Assembly: GCF_006517175.1 (NCBI RefSeq)
Contig: NZ_CP041186.1
Span: 1,639,001-1,703,000 of the forward strand
Reading direction: 5' to 3'
Length of the DNA: 64,000 bases
Origin: Persicimonas caeni
Lineage (GTDB): Bacteria > Myxococcota_A > Bradymonadia > Bradymonadales > Bradymonadaceae
This document shows positions 32,687 through 41,201 of the stretch, in pieces. How positions within the stretch are numbered: the stretch's first letter is position 1; every line of letters starts with the position of its first letter. Under the pieces are notes generated by a model that saw nothing but the letters and a program-made list of their open reading frames with translations, was not told where the DNA came from and searched no databases. Position numbers and translations under genes: made by a program.

Positions 32687-33128
32687 TACGCGGCGTGGTC
32701 GTCGTCACCCGCGGCTTCGTGCTGCGAAAGCGCTGCGGACGACGCACCCAGCCGATGATGGCGACTGCACAGAGCATGACGGCCGGCAACACGGCGTAAG
32801 CGGCTACGCCCAGCGCCACGTGGGTGTAAATCGCGCCGAGCATGATCACGGCGAGAACACCGGCGGCGTAAAACGCGGTGGTCGGGATGATTAGGAAGAT
32901 CGCGCTGACGACCTCAGCGATGCCGACGCCCGTCTCGAACCAACCCGGGTAGCCCCACTCTTGGAAGCGCTCCGCGAAGAACGAGTAGCCACCGCCCAGC
33001 TTGGGTACGGCCGCAGCGATGAACAGGGCGGAGGTCAACATGGTCAGCGCCCAGACGCCCACCGTTTTCAGAGACCGGTGCGGTACGTCTTTTTGGCGGG
33101 CGATCAGGTCGGAAGGTGGCGAGTCCAT
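32679..33128 (-). CDS. DoxX family membrane protein
   Basis: A 149-residue protein with four hydrophobic segments and the DoxX pattern 'FIAAAVPKLGGGYSFFAERFQEWGYPGWFETGVGIAEVVSAIFLI'. DoxX-type proteins are linked to redox or quinone metabolism and are often induced through HxlR, MarR or LysR regulators. ATG 33128 follows GGAGG. A perfect ten-base inverted repeat lies 37 bp upstream. No regulator gene is adjacent. Confidence 0.88.
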   Translation of the reverse strand: MDSPPSDLIARQKDVPHRSLKTVGVWALTMLTSALFIAAAVPKLGGGYSFFAERFQEWGYPGWFETGVGIAEVVSAIFLIIPTTAFYAAGVLAVIMLGAIYTHVALGVAAYAVLPAVMLCAVAIIGWVRRPQRFRSTKPRVTTTTPRNA

Positions 33129-33164
33129 AGGGTGCACCTCCAAATTCACTGCAAGAACGTTAGC

Positions 33165-33194
33165 CATTCAACTGCGTTGGTACTCAGTTGAATG
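33165..33194. promoter_or_regulatory. Operator-like inverted repeat upstream of the DoxX gene
   Basis: CATTCAACTG and CAGTTGAATG, perfect ten-base arms separated by ten bases, so the arm centres are two helical turns apart. The position, 37-66 bp before the DoxX start, suits an operator for a dimeric regulator. Confidence 0.75.
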
Positions 33195-33237
33195 ATTAAC
33201 GCCCTCCCCTGACTTTCAATCGCCCCGTCACTGCGGG

Positions 33238-34566
33238 TCAGTCGCGCTCGGCCGGCTCGCCGCGGCGCGGAAGTTCGCGATATCGCTCGAAGAGCTTGTG
33301 CTGGCGGTTGTTATCGAGGCTCGTCTCGGCGCCGTCGACGTAGAGCCGCTCGACCCGCGTCGACAACTCGAACGGATCGCCCGACCACACGACCAGGTCG
33401 GCGGCCTTGCCGACCTCGACGGTGCCGATATCGTCACGCCCCAACGCCCGCGCCGGCGCCGCGGTAATCGCCTCGAGGGCGTCGGTGTGGCTCATACCCG
33501 CGCGCACCGCGTTGCCCGCCGCCTGGCGCAGTTTACGCACGTTGTGGGTCGAAAACGTCGACAAGACGACCGGCACGCCGGCCTCGGCGAGCAGCGCGGC
33601 GTTGTCGGCCCGCGCCCCCAGCTTCTCGAAGCGCTCGGGCAGATTCAGCGTGGGCTCGACGACGACTGGCACCTTGCGCTCGGCAAGCTCGTCGGCCACC
33701 TGCCAGGCCTCCGCGCCGCCGACGATGATGGGCTTCAACCCCACCTCGTCGGCAAACTTCAACACCACGCGAATATCGCTGGCCCGGTTGACTCGAAACA
33801 GCACCGGCATGCCCTGCTCCAACGTGGCGCCGAGGTTTTCGAGGTCGAGCCGACTCGCCGCGAGCTTGCGTGAGCGATTCTGGTCGTACCCCTCTTTGTT
33901 GTCGCGATAGAAGACTACATCGTCGTACAACTCGCGCAGCGACTCCATCGCCGCGCCACGCGAACCACCGGCGGCCCGCGCCCCGCGCTCGCCGTGGTTG
34001 ACGACCATGGCGACCGACGCGTCGTCGACGAACGCCGCCTGCTTGGCTCCGTTCTCGGCCCCGAGCCGCGCCCAGGCAGCCTTTCCGCTCACCAGCCCGC
34101 CGCCCGGGACGACCACCACGGAGGTGACCCCGCCGGTGCGCGTGATGGGAATCAATACGCTGTTGGGGTTGAATCCGTCGCTCACCGAAAACGCCGCGCG
34201 CACCGCATCTCCGCTGCCCGCGTGGTCGACCGTGCTGCCGGTCTGCCAGATCTCGACGACGCCCAGGCTCGTAAATGCGTCGACCAGCCCCGGCGTGATG
34301 ACCTTACCGGTCACATCGACGACCTCGGCCCCTTCGGGCACTTTCGTGTCGGGCCCGCCGACCGCCGCGATCTTGCCGTCTTTGCCGACCACGATCACGG
34401 CGTCGTCGATGACCTCGCCCGCGACGGTGTGGACCTTGGCGCCGCGAAGCACAGTTTGACCGAGCGCCGTCTGATCGGGCGAAGTCTGCGCCGAGGCGCT
34501 CGTCCCCCAAAGGCACAGCGCCAAGACGATGAGCAGCGTTCGAATTTGTCCGTTAAGCAGTCGCAT
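33238..34566 (-). CDS. Amidohydrolase-like protein lacking metal ligands (exported)
   Basis: A 442-residue protein with a signal peptide ending 'SASAQ'. It has the amidohydrolase frame ('GKVITPGLVDAFTSLG', C-terminal 'GKAADLVVWSGDPFEL'), but the metal sites are gone: the HxH of strand 1 is F-T-S, and the strand 5/6 His and strand 8 Asp positions in its neighbour ('LVHIHC', 'SFHHAL', 'IIHSDSP') read 'LFRVNR', 'IVGGAE' and 'VLSTFST' here. It is unlikely to be a metal-dependent hydrolase. It directly follows the working-type paralogue (TGATG overlap) with a strong GAGGAGG site, so a non-catalytic partner is likely. Confidence 0.8.
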   Translation of the reverse strand: MRLLNGQIRTLLIVLALCLWGTSASAQTSPDQTALGQTVLRGAKVHTVAGEVIDDAVIVVGKDGKIAAVGGPDTKVPEGAEVVDVTGKVITPGLVDAFTSLGVVEIWQTGSTVDHAGSGDAVRAAFSVSDGFNPNSVLIPITRTGGVTSVVVVPGGGLVSGKAAWARLGAENGAKQAAFVDDASVAMVVNHGERGARAAGGSRGAAMESLRELYDDVVFYRDNKEGYDQNRSRKLAASRLDLENLGATLEQGMPVLFRVNRASDIRVVLKFADEVGLKPIIVGGAEAWQVADELAERKVPVVVEPTLNLPERFEKLGARADNAALLAEAGVPVVLSTFSTHNVRKLRQAAGNAVRAGMSHTDALEAITAAPARALGRDDIGTVEVGKAADLVVWSGDPFELSTRVERLYVDGAETSLDNNRQHKLFERYRELPRRGEPAERD

Positions 34567-36041
34567 CACTGGACCTCCTCATCGTCCGCAGACGCATCGT
34601 CAGCAAATTGCCCCACCTCGAAGTCACTCCACGGCGCGGGGTCTTCGGCGCGGTCGTACTCACGCACGCCCTCGACCCACACCATGTCGGCCTCGGCGTA
34701 GACGCTGAAGGGATGCTTTGACCACAGCACGACATCGGCGCGCTTGCCCGCCTCGATCGTCCCGGTCGCCTCGTCGATGCCCAGCGCCCAGGCCGGGTTG
34801 GCGGTGATCCAGCGAAGCGCGTCGTCCTCGCTCAACTCCATACCCTCGTGCTTGGCCGCCCAGTAGGCCTTGGCGGCCTCCTGATTGAGCCGTTGGATAT
34901 CGTTGGGCGAGTCGGAGTGAATGATGGCGCGGCCGCCGGCGGCGTGGATGAGCGCGGCGTTTTGCGGGATGCCGTCGTGCATCTCGACCTTGTAGCCCCA
35001 CCAATCCGCCCAGGTCGACACGGCGACGTTCCATTCGGCGAGCACGTCGCGGATCTTGTACGCCTCCAGCGCGTGGTGGAACGAGCGAATCTCGAAGTCG
35101 AACTCGTCGGCGAGTTCGAGCACCTGGATCATCTCGTCGGCGCGGTAACAGTGGATGTGCACCAGGATATCGCCCTCCATGGCGCCGATGAGCGTCTCCA
35201 TACCCAGGTCACGCGATGGCGGCTGCGGCTTCGACTTCGGATCGGGCTCTTTCGCGCTCTTCCAGCGCGCCAACGCCTCGCGGTACTTCTCGTACGCACG
35301 CCGGGTCTCCCGCGCCTTCTGCAGCGTCTGACGCCACACCGCCATGGTCCCCATGCGCGTCGACGGCATGCCGCCGCGGTCGCCATAGACGCGCTTGGGA
35401 TTCTCCCCGCACGCCATCTTGAGCCCGTCGGGCGCCCCGTCGAAGTGCATCGCCTGGGCCGAAATCCCCGGATGCAACTCGAGCGTCACCGCCCGCCCGC
35501 CGATGATATTGGCCGAGCCGGGCAAGATCTGCAGCGCGGTGACGCCGCCGGCGAGCGCCTTCTGGAAGCCCGGATCTTGCGGCCAGGTACTGTGCGCGGC
35601 GTCCACCTGCGGGGTAGTCGGCGCGCTCGCCTCGTTGCCGTCGGAGTGCGCCTTCACGTAGGGCGTCGGATAGACACCCAGGTGCGAGTGAGTGTCGATG
35701 AGCCCGGGCGTGACAAACCGGCCGGTCCCGTCGATGACCTTCGCCCCCTCGGGCGCGTCGAGCTTTTCCTCGGAAACCCGAGCGATCTTGCCGTCTTCGA
35801 GCAGCAAAGAGCCGCCCTCGATGACCTCGCCCGTGGCGGTCATGATCGTCGCGCCCTCGATGAGCACGGTCTCGGGCTCGACCTCCACCGGGGTCAGATC
35901 ACGCGGCTGCGCGTTCATGCCCTCGGGCCAGTCGATGTCCTCGGCGGTGAACTCGGGGGCCTTGTCGCCGGCCGAGCCCGTCGCACAACCGGCCAACAGC
36001 GCCGCGGCGAGCAAGAAGAGAAGGGATTTTGGATACTGCAT
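34566..36041 (-). CDS. Amidohydrolase lipoprotein
   Basis: A 491-residue lipoprotein ('MQYPKSLLFLLAAALLAGC') of the imidazolonepropionase-like amidohydrolase group. The metal site is visible: 'TPGLIDTHSHLGVYP' (HxH), 'ILVHIHCYRADE', 'IRSFHHALEAYKI' and 'AIIHSDSPND'. A long charged insert lies near residues 255-285. It would hydrolyse C-N bonds of an unknown cyclic amide or peptide on the cell surface. The start at 36041 gives a normal lipoprotein signal; an in-frame GTG at 36059 is less likely. It shares a TGATG junction with the ligand-less paralogue downstream. Confidence 0.85.
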   Translation of the reverse strand: MQYPKSLLFLLAAALLAGCATGSAGDKAPEFTAEDIDWPEGMNAQPRDLTPVEVEPETVLIEGATIMTATGEVIEGGSLLLEDGKIARVSEEKLDAPEGAKVIDGTGRFVTPGLIDTHSHLGVYPTPYVKAHSDGNEASAPTTPQVDAAHSTWPQDPGFQKALAGGVTALQILPGSANIIGGRAVTLELHPGISAQAMHFDGAPDGLKMACGENPKRVYGDRGGMPSTRMGTMAVWRQTLQKARETRRAYEKYREALARWKSAKEPDPKSKPQPPSRDLGMETLIGAMEGDILVHIHCYRADEMIQVLELADEFDFEIRSFHHALEAYKIRDVLAEWNVAVSTWADWWGYKVEMHDGIPQNAALIHAAGGRAIIHSDSPNDIQRLNQEAAKAYWAAKHEGMELSEDDALRWITANPAWALGIDEATGTIEAGKRADVVLWSKHPFSVYAEADMVWVEGVREYDRAEDPAPWSDFEVGQFADDASADDEEVQ

Positions 36042-36055
36042 GGTGGCTAATTGGC

Positions 36056-36358
36056 TCACACGTAGCGTAATTCGATTTGCAGCAGCAGGTCTTTGTTCGT
36101 GCTGCCAAGAGAGATGGCGAAGTCGATCGCCTCCGGTTCGCCGTCGAGCTCTCCGTCGAGCAGGGACTCGAGCTCGCCCGAGAACGCCTCGCCGGCGTCG
36201 AAGTCACGCTTCGCCCCACGCAGCGCCACGTAAATCATGCCCGGATCTCCGGCGTCAGCGCGCACGTCGTGGCCGCCGTAGGTCGGCCACTCGCTGCGAA
36301 TACGCTCGGCGAGCTTTTCAGACAGATGCTTCAGGTGCTCTTGTTGTTCGTCGGCCAT
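36056..36358 (-). CDS. Hypothetical 100-residue protein
   Basis: A small acidic protein with no family I recognise: an N-terminal helix 'EHLKHLSEKLAERIRSEWP', then beta-rich 'GMIYVALRGAKRDFDAG' and a final 'AIDFAISLGSTNKDLLLQIELRYV'. The ATG at 36358 has GGAG close upstream, and codon use matches its neighbours. It ends 14 bp before the amidohydrolase start, so it probably leads that operon. Confidence 0.65.
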   Translation of the reverse strand: MADEQQEHLKHLSEKLAERIRSEWPTYGGHDVRADAGDPGMIYVALRGAKRDFDAGEAFSGELESLLDGELDGEPEAIDFAISLGSTNKDLLLQIELRYV

Positions 36359-36459
36359 GGCTCCGGAGGGCGTACGTGGGATGTTCTTGCAGGGGTTATG
36401 GATAGTTGGTGGGGGTGGGGGTTGGCAAGGGGTGGAGATTGGAGTCCCTTGCTTTGCGT

Positions 36460-36635
36460 GGGGTCCCCATCGCTTCGCACACACCGCTCGGCACTTCCCC
36501 TTGCGCTGGAGGACGCGCCGGGGAAGGGGATTGCAGGAAAGGCAGGTGGTTCAGACGCGCAATCCTCCTCCCCGGGCCGTTTTTCAGGCGTGGGGAGGTG
36601 GGGGCGACGCGAAGCGAGCCCCCGGAGGGGACCTC
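36460..36635. repeat. Composite GC-rich palindromic element
   Basis: The 300 bp between the small gene and the beta-helix gene holds no gene but does contain a roughly 176 bp element of the GC-rich palindrome family. It opens with GGGGTCCCCATCGCTTCGCAC, has a CTTCCCC/GGGGAAGG inner pairing, and closes with GCGACGCGAAGCGAGCCCCC and GGAGGGGACCTC. It is more diverged than the 20.8 and 28.6 kb pair. Confidence 0.65.
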
Positions 36636-36658
36636 TCAGTTGGCAAGGAATAACCCAC

Positions 36659-38479
36659 TCATCCCCGACACGCCCGCCCCAAACTCTTGCCCGCCTTCGT
36701 CACCGGCGTCTCGTCCTCGACCTTGATCGACCCGCAGCTGTTGCTGCGAATCTTGGCGCCCCACTCGATGTGCAGGCCGGCCGCGCCGCTGTGGCGGCTG
36801 GTGACGTCGTTCATCGTCGCCGAGACCAGGCCGAAATAGTCGTCGAACATCAGGTTGGCGGGCTCGGCGCCCTTGAAGGTGCGCGGGCTGCCGCCATACT
36901 CGATGACGACGTGCTCGAAGACGTTCTCCACGCTGGAGGTGTCGACCAGGTGGATGCCTTTCCAGAAGCCGGGCTTTTTGCTGGCGCCGGTGAACGTGAT
37001 CGGCGCCTCTTCGGTGCCGCGCGCGGTCAGCCGCGAGCGGTAGACCGACAGGCCGGCGCCCTCGGCAAAGGCGACCGTGGCGCCCGGGGAGATCGTCACG
37101 TGCGAGTCGTCGCGCAGCACCACGTCGCCGCGCACCACGTACCGGGCGTCGATCGCCGGCCAGGTCGACTCGACGCCGTCGAGCTTGGCTCCCAGGATTT
37201 CGACACGGCCCGGCCCCGCCTGCTCTCCCGAGGTGATCCCGTAGGTGGTCTGGTCGTCCAGATACCCCACCACTACCGGGTGCAGCAGCGCGGCGGCGCG
37301 CTCGTTGTCGACCAGCTTGTTGTTGCCGAAGTCGACGTCCATCTTCTCTTCGGCGTAAAACCCGTACGCGCCGCTGCGGGACAGTTCGACGTTATTCATC
37401 TTCAGGCGCACCTTGCCGTAGTAGTCGTCGAGCATCAGGTTGGCCGGCTCGACGCCCTTGTAGGTGGGGCTGGCCCCGCCGTAGCGCACCGCCACGTGCT
37501 CCAAGACGTTGTCGACGCTATTACTGTCGATGTAGCGAATGCCGCGCCAGTAGCCGGGCACTTCCTTGATGCCGGTGAAGACGACCGGGGCGTCCTTTTT
37601 GCCGCGCGCCGAAAACCGCGACCGGAACACCGACACGCCCGTGTTCTCGTGGAACTTGAAGACCGCCCCGGGCCCGATATCCACAAACGAGTTGCCCGTC
37701 AGGCTGATACTGCCGGTGACCTCGTAGGGTACCTTCAGCCCCGGCCAGCGCAGTGTCTGCTGGTCGAAGGTCGCCCCGGCCAGCTCGACGACGTCGCGCC
37801 CGTTGCCCGTAAAGTCGCTGCCGGTGTCGATCTGATCGACGAAGACCGGGTGCAGGTGCGCGGCACCCTTTTTGTTCTTCGTGAGGGTGTTGTTGGCGAA
37901 TTTCGAGTGGATCTCCTCTTCGGCGTACAGCCCATAGCCGCCGCTGTGACGCATGGTCACGTCGCGCAGCACCACGTTGACCTTGCCGTAGTAGTCGTCG
38001 AGCATCAGGTTGGCCGGCTTGACCCCCTTGAAGCCCGGCGTCGCCCCGCCGTACTCGATGACCGCGTGCTCCACGACGTTCTCGGCGTGCGGAGAGTTCA
38101 TAAACCGGATGCCCGACCAGGCGCCCGGCTCCTTGCGGTTGGCCGTAAAGATGATCGGCTGGTCTTTGGTCCCCCGCGCGATCAACCTGCCCTCGTGAAC
38201 TGTCAGACCGGCGTCGTCGGCGAAGACCACCTTGACCCCCGGCTCGATCTCGAGGCGCACGTCGGTGCCCACGGTGATCTGCTCGGGCACCATGTAGCAG
38301 ACGCCCGGGCCACTCTCGAGGCGCTGGCTCTTGTGCAGCATGCGGTTGGTCAACGTGGTGGTGCTTCGGCACTCCTCGACAGTGGCCGGCTGCTCGCCCT
38401 CGTCGCCGTCGTCGCCCCAACAGGCAGCAAGAAGCCCTGTTGCCAAGGCGATTGCGATCAATTTGGCTCGGTAGCTCAT
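36659..38479 (-). CDS. Triplicated right-handed beta-helix lipoprotein (EPS locus)
   Basis: A 606-residue lipoprotein ('IALATGLLAAC', then an acidic linker). It contains three repeats of about 170 residues, each with 'GLTVHEGRLIARGTKDQPIIFT', 'GIRFMNSP..ENVVEHAVIEYGG', 'GVKPANLMLDDYYGKV' and 'RHSGGYGLYAEEE'-type blocks, the rung pattern of right-handed parallel beta-helix proteins. Such folds bind or cut polysaccharides (AlgG/AlgX-like, lyases), but I see no clear catalytic set. GGAGG precedes ATG 38479. It is the last gene of the exopolysaccharide operon, 40 bp after the barrel gene, so polymer binding or modification outside the membrane is the likely role. Confidence 0.78.
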   Translation of the reverse strand: MSYRAKLIAIALATGLLAACWGDDGDEGEQPATVEECRSTTTLTNRMLHKSQRLESGPGVCYMVPEQITVGTDVRLEIEPGVKVVFADDAGLTVHEGRLIARGTKDQPIIFTANRKEPGAWSGIRFMNSPHAENVVEHAVIEYGGATPGFKGVKPANLMLDDYYGKVNVVLRDVTMRHSGGYGLYAEEEIHSKFANNTLTKNKKGAAHLHPVFVDQIDTGSDFTGNGRDVVELAGATFDQQTLRWPGLKVPYEVTGSISLTGNSFVDIGPGAVFKFHENTGVSVFRSRFSARGKKDAPVVFTGIKEVPGYWRGIRYIDSNSVDNVLEHVAVRYGGASPTYKGVEPANLMLDDYYGKVRLKMNNVELSRSGAYGFYAEEKMDVDFGNNKLVDNERAAALLHPVVVGYLDDQTTYGITSGEQAGPGRVEILGAKLDGVESTWPAIDARYVVRGDVVLRDDSHVTISPGATVAFAEGAGLSVYRSRLTARGTEEAPITFTGASKKPGFWKGIHLVDTSSVENVFEHVVIEYGGSPRTFKGAEPANLMFDDYFGLVSATMNDVTSRHSGAAGLHIEWGAKIRSNSCGSIKVEDETPVTKAGKSLGRACRG

Positions 38480-38519
38480 TTGGGCCTCCGTGTATCTAGC
38501 AACAGCTTTGAAATCTGAA

Positions 38520-39848
38520 TCACAACCGAAACTCATACCCCACCAACGTCTCCGTCTGGTCGTAGGTCTCCCACTCCGACGAGTCTTGGTCGTTTCTCTG
38601 CGTCACGCTGATCATGAACCGGTGGTTGGGCGTGAGCATGTAGCGAAATCCGGCGGTGACCAGCCAGTGGGAGTCGGCGTTGAGGTCGCGCGGCTCCAGG
38701 TAGTCGCTCTTGTCGCCCAGGCCGCCGCCCACGTAGACCTGGGTGAGGTTGGAGATGAAGTAGAATCCGCGCAGAAACGCCGAGTGCGAGAGGTCGTCTT
38801 CGCTGAAGGTCAGGAAGTAGCGCGCCTCGAGCATGAACGGCTTGAAGTACAACTCGACGTTGGGGTTGAGCACCTCGTTGGGCTCGCTGGGAAACTGGAT
38901 ATGCCAGAAGCGGGCGCTGACCTTGAAGTGCTCGAATTTCCATCCCGGCTCCACAAACGCGTTCCACTCCGGCGAGAAAATCGGGCTGGGGCTGAAGCCG
39001 CCGCCGCCCTTGAAGTTCAGGCCCATGTCGAACTCGTAGTAGCCGTAGCCGTTGAAGCGCCAGTCGGACTCGCGCTCGTCGAAAAAGGGCCTGTGCATCC
39101 ACTCCCAGGTGCCCATCAGCGTCAGGTTTTCGTTGAGCTCACTGCCCACCGCTCCGCGCAGCCGCCAGCCGTCGAGCCGGTTGATAACGCGGCTGTAGCC
39201 GTAGAAGACGTTCGTATACAGCTTCGGGTAGGCGCTCTCGGCGAAGGAATCGCGCGCCTTGCAGGCGTTGGTCGCCTCCGGGGCGATCTCGCACGACTTG
39301 CGCAGGTCGGCCAGCGCCTGGGAGTTGCGCCCCATCCCCTTGTAGGCCATCGCGCGCTTGTAGAGCACGATGGGGTTGTCGGGGTCCTTCTGGTCGTAGC
39401 GGTTGTACCACTTGACCGCCTGGGTGTACTGCTCGCCCCACAGGAGCACGTCGCCGCGAAGCCGCATGGCGTCGGGGCGGTCGTAGACCTGCTGTGGCAG
39501 CTCGCCGAGAAGCTTTTGGGCCTCCTCGGCGCGGTCGGTCCACGCCAAGAGGCGGGCCTTCAGCAACTTCAAGTCGGCGCTGTCGCTGTACTTGCTCAGC
39601 GCCTTGTTCGCCCAGTCGAGCGCCTCTTGGTGTCGCTCGCGTGCGGCCAGCGACCGGGCGAGCTCGACGTAGGCGTCGGCGTTTTCGGGCTGGTCTTCAA
39701 TGCACTTGCGCGCGGTTTGCTCGGCCTCGTTAAAGCGCTTTTGCATGCGCAAGTAACGTGCTTCGGTGGCACAGCCGATCTCCGCGAAAACCTGCACGGG
39801 TACCGCAAGGGCCAAGACGATCGTGGTGATTGTCAGGATCCAACGCAT
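38520..39848 (-). CDS. YaiO-like outer-membrane barrel with TPR domain (EPS export)
   Basis: A 442-residue exported protein. After the signal ('LAVPVQVFAEIGC'), residues 25-205 form TPR hairpins ('NADAYVELARSLAARERHQEALDWANKAL', 'NPIVLYKRAMAYKGMGRNSQALADL'). Residues 215-442 are alternating beta strands ending 'TLVGYEFRL', with the terminal aromatic-x-Leu pattern of a barrel inserted by BAM. This TPR-plus-barrel order is that of YaiO and of the polysaccharide exporters PgaA and BcsC in shorter form. It should guide the nascent glycan through the periplasm and outer membrane. Confidence 0.82.
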   Translation of the reverse strand: MRWILTITTIVLALAVPVQVFAEIGCATEARYLRMQKRFNEAEQTARKCIEDQPENADAYVELARSLAARERHQEALDWANKALSKYSDSADLKLLKARLLAWTDRAEEAQKLLGELPQQVYDRPDAMRLRGDVLLWGEQYTQAVKWYNRYDQKDPDNPIVLYKRAMAYKGMGRNSQALADLRKSCEIAPEATNACKARDSFAESAYPKLYTNVFYGYSRVINRLDGWRLRGAVGSELNENLTLMGTWEWMHRPFFDERESDWRFNGYGYYEFDMGLNFKGGGGFSPSPIFSPEWNAFVEPGWKFEHFKVSARFWHIQFPSEPNEVLNPNVELYFKPFMLEARYFLTFSEDDLSHSAFLRGFYFISNLTQVYVGGGLGDKSDYLEPRDLNADSHWLVTAGFRYMLTPNHRFMISVTQRNDQDSSEWETYDQTETLVGYEFRL

Positions 39849-39884
39849 GATGATCCCCCGTTGACCGGAAGGCGAAAAACAACT

Positions 39885-41198
39885 CTAGCCGGTCGTATCT
39901 AGAACTATCGATTCGAAGACGGGCGCGTTCTGACCGGTGGCCATCTCGCGGTCGAGAAACAGAAACCAAATGGTCGAGGCGGCCGCCGGGCGCGTCGAGA
40001 AACCGGGCACCTCCACATTGGAGTACGGCAGCCCGTTCTCCCCCCGGCAGCTCAGCGCCACGCCCGTGGCCACCACCTTTTGGGCGGTGTCCCGGTCGCC
40101 GAGCCGGTGGGCGGCTAGGCCCATGCTCATCGTCCCCTCGACGAAGATGTGCTCGGGCGCCTGCACCGGGTCGTAGCCGTCGACCGAGTCTTCGTAGGGC
40201 CGAAAGCCGTACAATTCGCCGGCGTCGGTCTCGAAGTGATCGAGGGCGTAGCGGTAACTCTGCACGGCGCGCTCGCGCTCGCCGGTCGACAAGAGCCACA
40301 GCGCCCCCCAGGCGCCGGCGGCGTCGAGCGCGCGGTTGTCGTTGAGCCGATCGCTGGCGACGGCCACCGCAAAGCGGCCCTCCTCGTCGAGCCACAGCAC
40401 CTCGTTCATCCGCTCGGCCAGGCGCTCGGCGGTGCTCGGCTCCCAGCGCGCCAGCACAAAGTGGGCGTCGAACTGGTGCTCGGTGACCGCGTACTGCAGC
40501 GTGGGCCCCGGCGGGGCGTCGTACGGGGTGCTCGCCGAGTTGTAGCCCGCCGAGACGAGCCCGCGATCGAGGGTATTGCCCCCCAGGCGCATGCGCCGAA
40601 GGAAGTCGGCGCCGCGCCGCGCCGCGCGGATGGCCCGCGGCTGGCCGTAACGCTCGCCAAAATAGCCCAGCGCGTGCGCCGCCCAGGCGACCGTGCCATT
40701 GCGCACATAGCTTGCGTGGTAGTCGGCCGGGTATTTCGTGCCGAAGCTAAACCCCCAGCTTCCGTCGGGGTTTTGCAGGTAGATGAGCGTCTCGGCGATC
40801 CCGCTGGCCTTGGCCTGCTGGCCGCTCCATGCAAACCACAACAGCGCGAGCGCGTCGTCGTACACGAAGCTTCGCGACCCGAGGCTCCCCTCGGCGCGCG
40901 GATAGGAGAGCACGGCCAGCGCCTTCGACGGCCCGAGCGTGGCCGGGGCATACTCGACGACCTCCAAGAACTGGTTGGCTCGCTGGCGAGCGGCCTGGCG
41001 CACTTCCTCCACGTTGGCCTCCGTGGGCTTCGGGCATTCGACGGGCTTTTGCTCGGCGCGCTTGACGCTGGCGGTGTGGCACTGGCAGCCGAAGCCGACC
41101 GGGGCGACCACCAGGACGAAGAACGCCAGGAGCGCCCATCGACCGACCTGGCGAAAGCCAGTCCGCCGCAAGCCTCTATGTGGGACACGAGTGGCCAT
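39885..41198 (-). CDS. Alpha/alpha-toroid lipoprotein (putative glycan hydrolase or lyase, EPS locus)
   Basis: A 437-residue lipoprotein (lipobox 'VGFGC'). From residue 60 it consists of helical pairs with 'SFVYDDALALLWFAWSG', 'PDGSWGFSF', 'GTVAWAAHALGYFGERYG', 'RLNDNRALDAAGAWGALWLLSTG' and 'IFVEGTMSMGLAAHRLGD', a pattern of six-hairpin (alpha/alpha) toroid enzymes such as GH8, GH88 or lyase-type proteins. The D/E-rich 'FVYDDA' and 'FVEGT' motifs could be catalytic. GGAGGTGA precedes the start. It sits between the glycosyltransferase and the barrel, the position where other systems keep a periplasmic hydrolase or lyase (BcsZ, AlgL). Confidence 0.7.
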   Translation of the reverse strand: MATRVPHRGLRRTGFRQVGRWALLAFFVLVVAPVGFGCQCHTASVKRAEQKPVECPKPTEANVEEVRQAARQRANQFLEVVEYAPATLGPSKALAVLSYPRAEGSLGSRSFVYDDALALLWFAWSGQQAKASGIAETLIYLQNPDGSWGFSFGTKYPADYHASYVRNGTVAWAAHALGYFGERYGQPRAIRAARRGADFLRRMRLGGNTLDRGLVSAGYNSASTPYDAPPGPTLQYAVTEHQFDAHFVLARWEPSTAERLAERMNEVLWLDEEGRFAVAVASDRLNDNRALDAAGAWGALWLLSTGERERAVQSYRYALDHFETDAGELYGFRPYEDSVDGYDPVQAPEHIFVEGTMSMGLAAHRLGDRDTAQKVVATGVALSCRGENGLPYSNVEVPGFSTRPAAASTIWFLFLDREMATGQNAPVFESIVLDTTG

Positions 41199-41201
41199 GG
41201 G

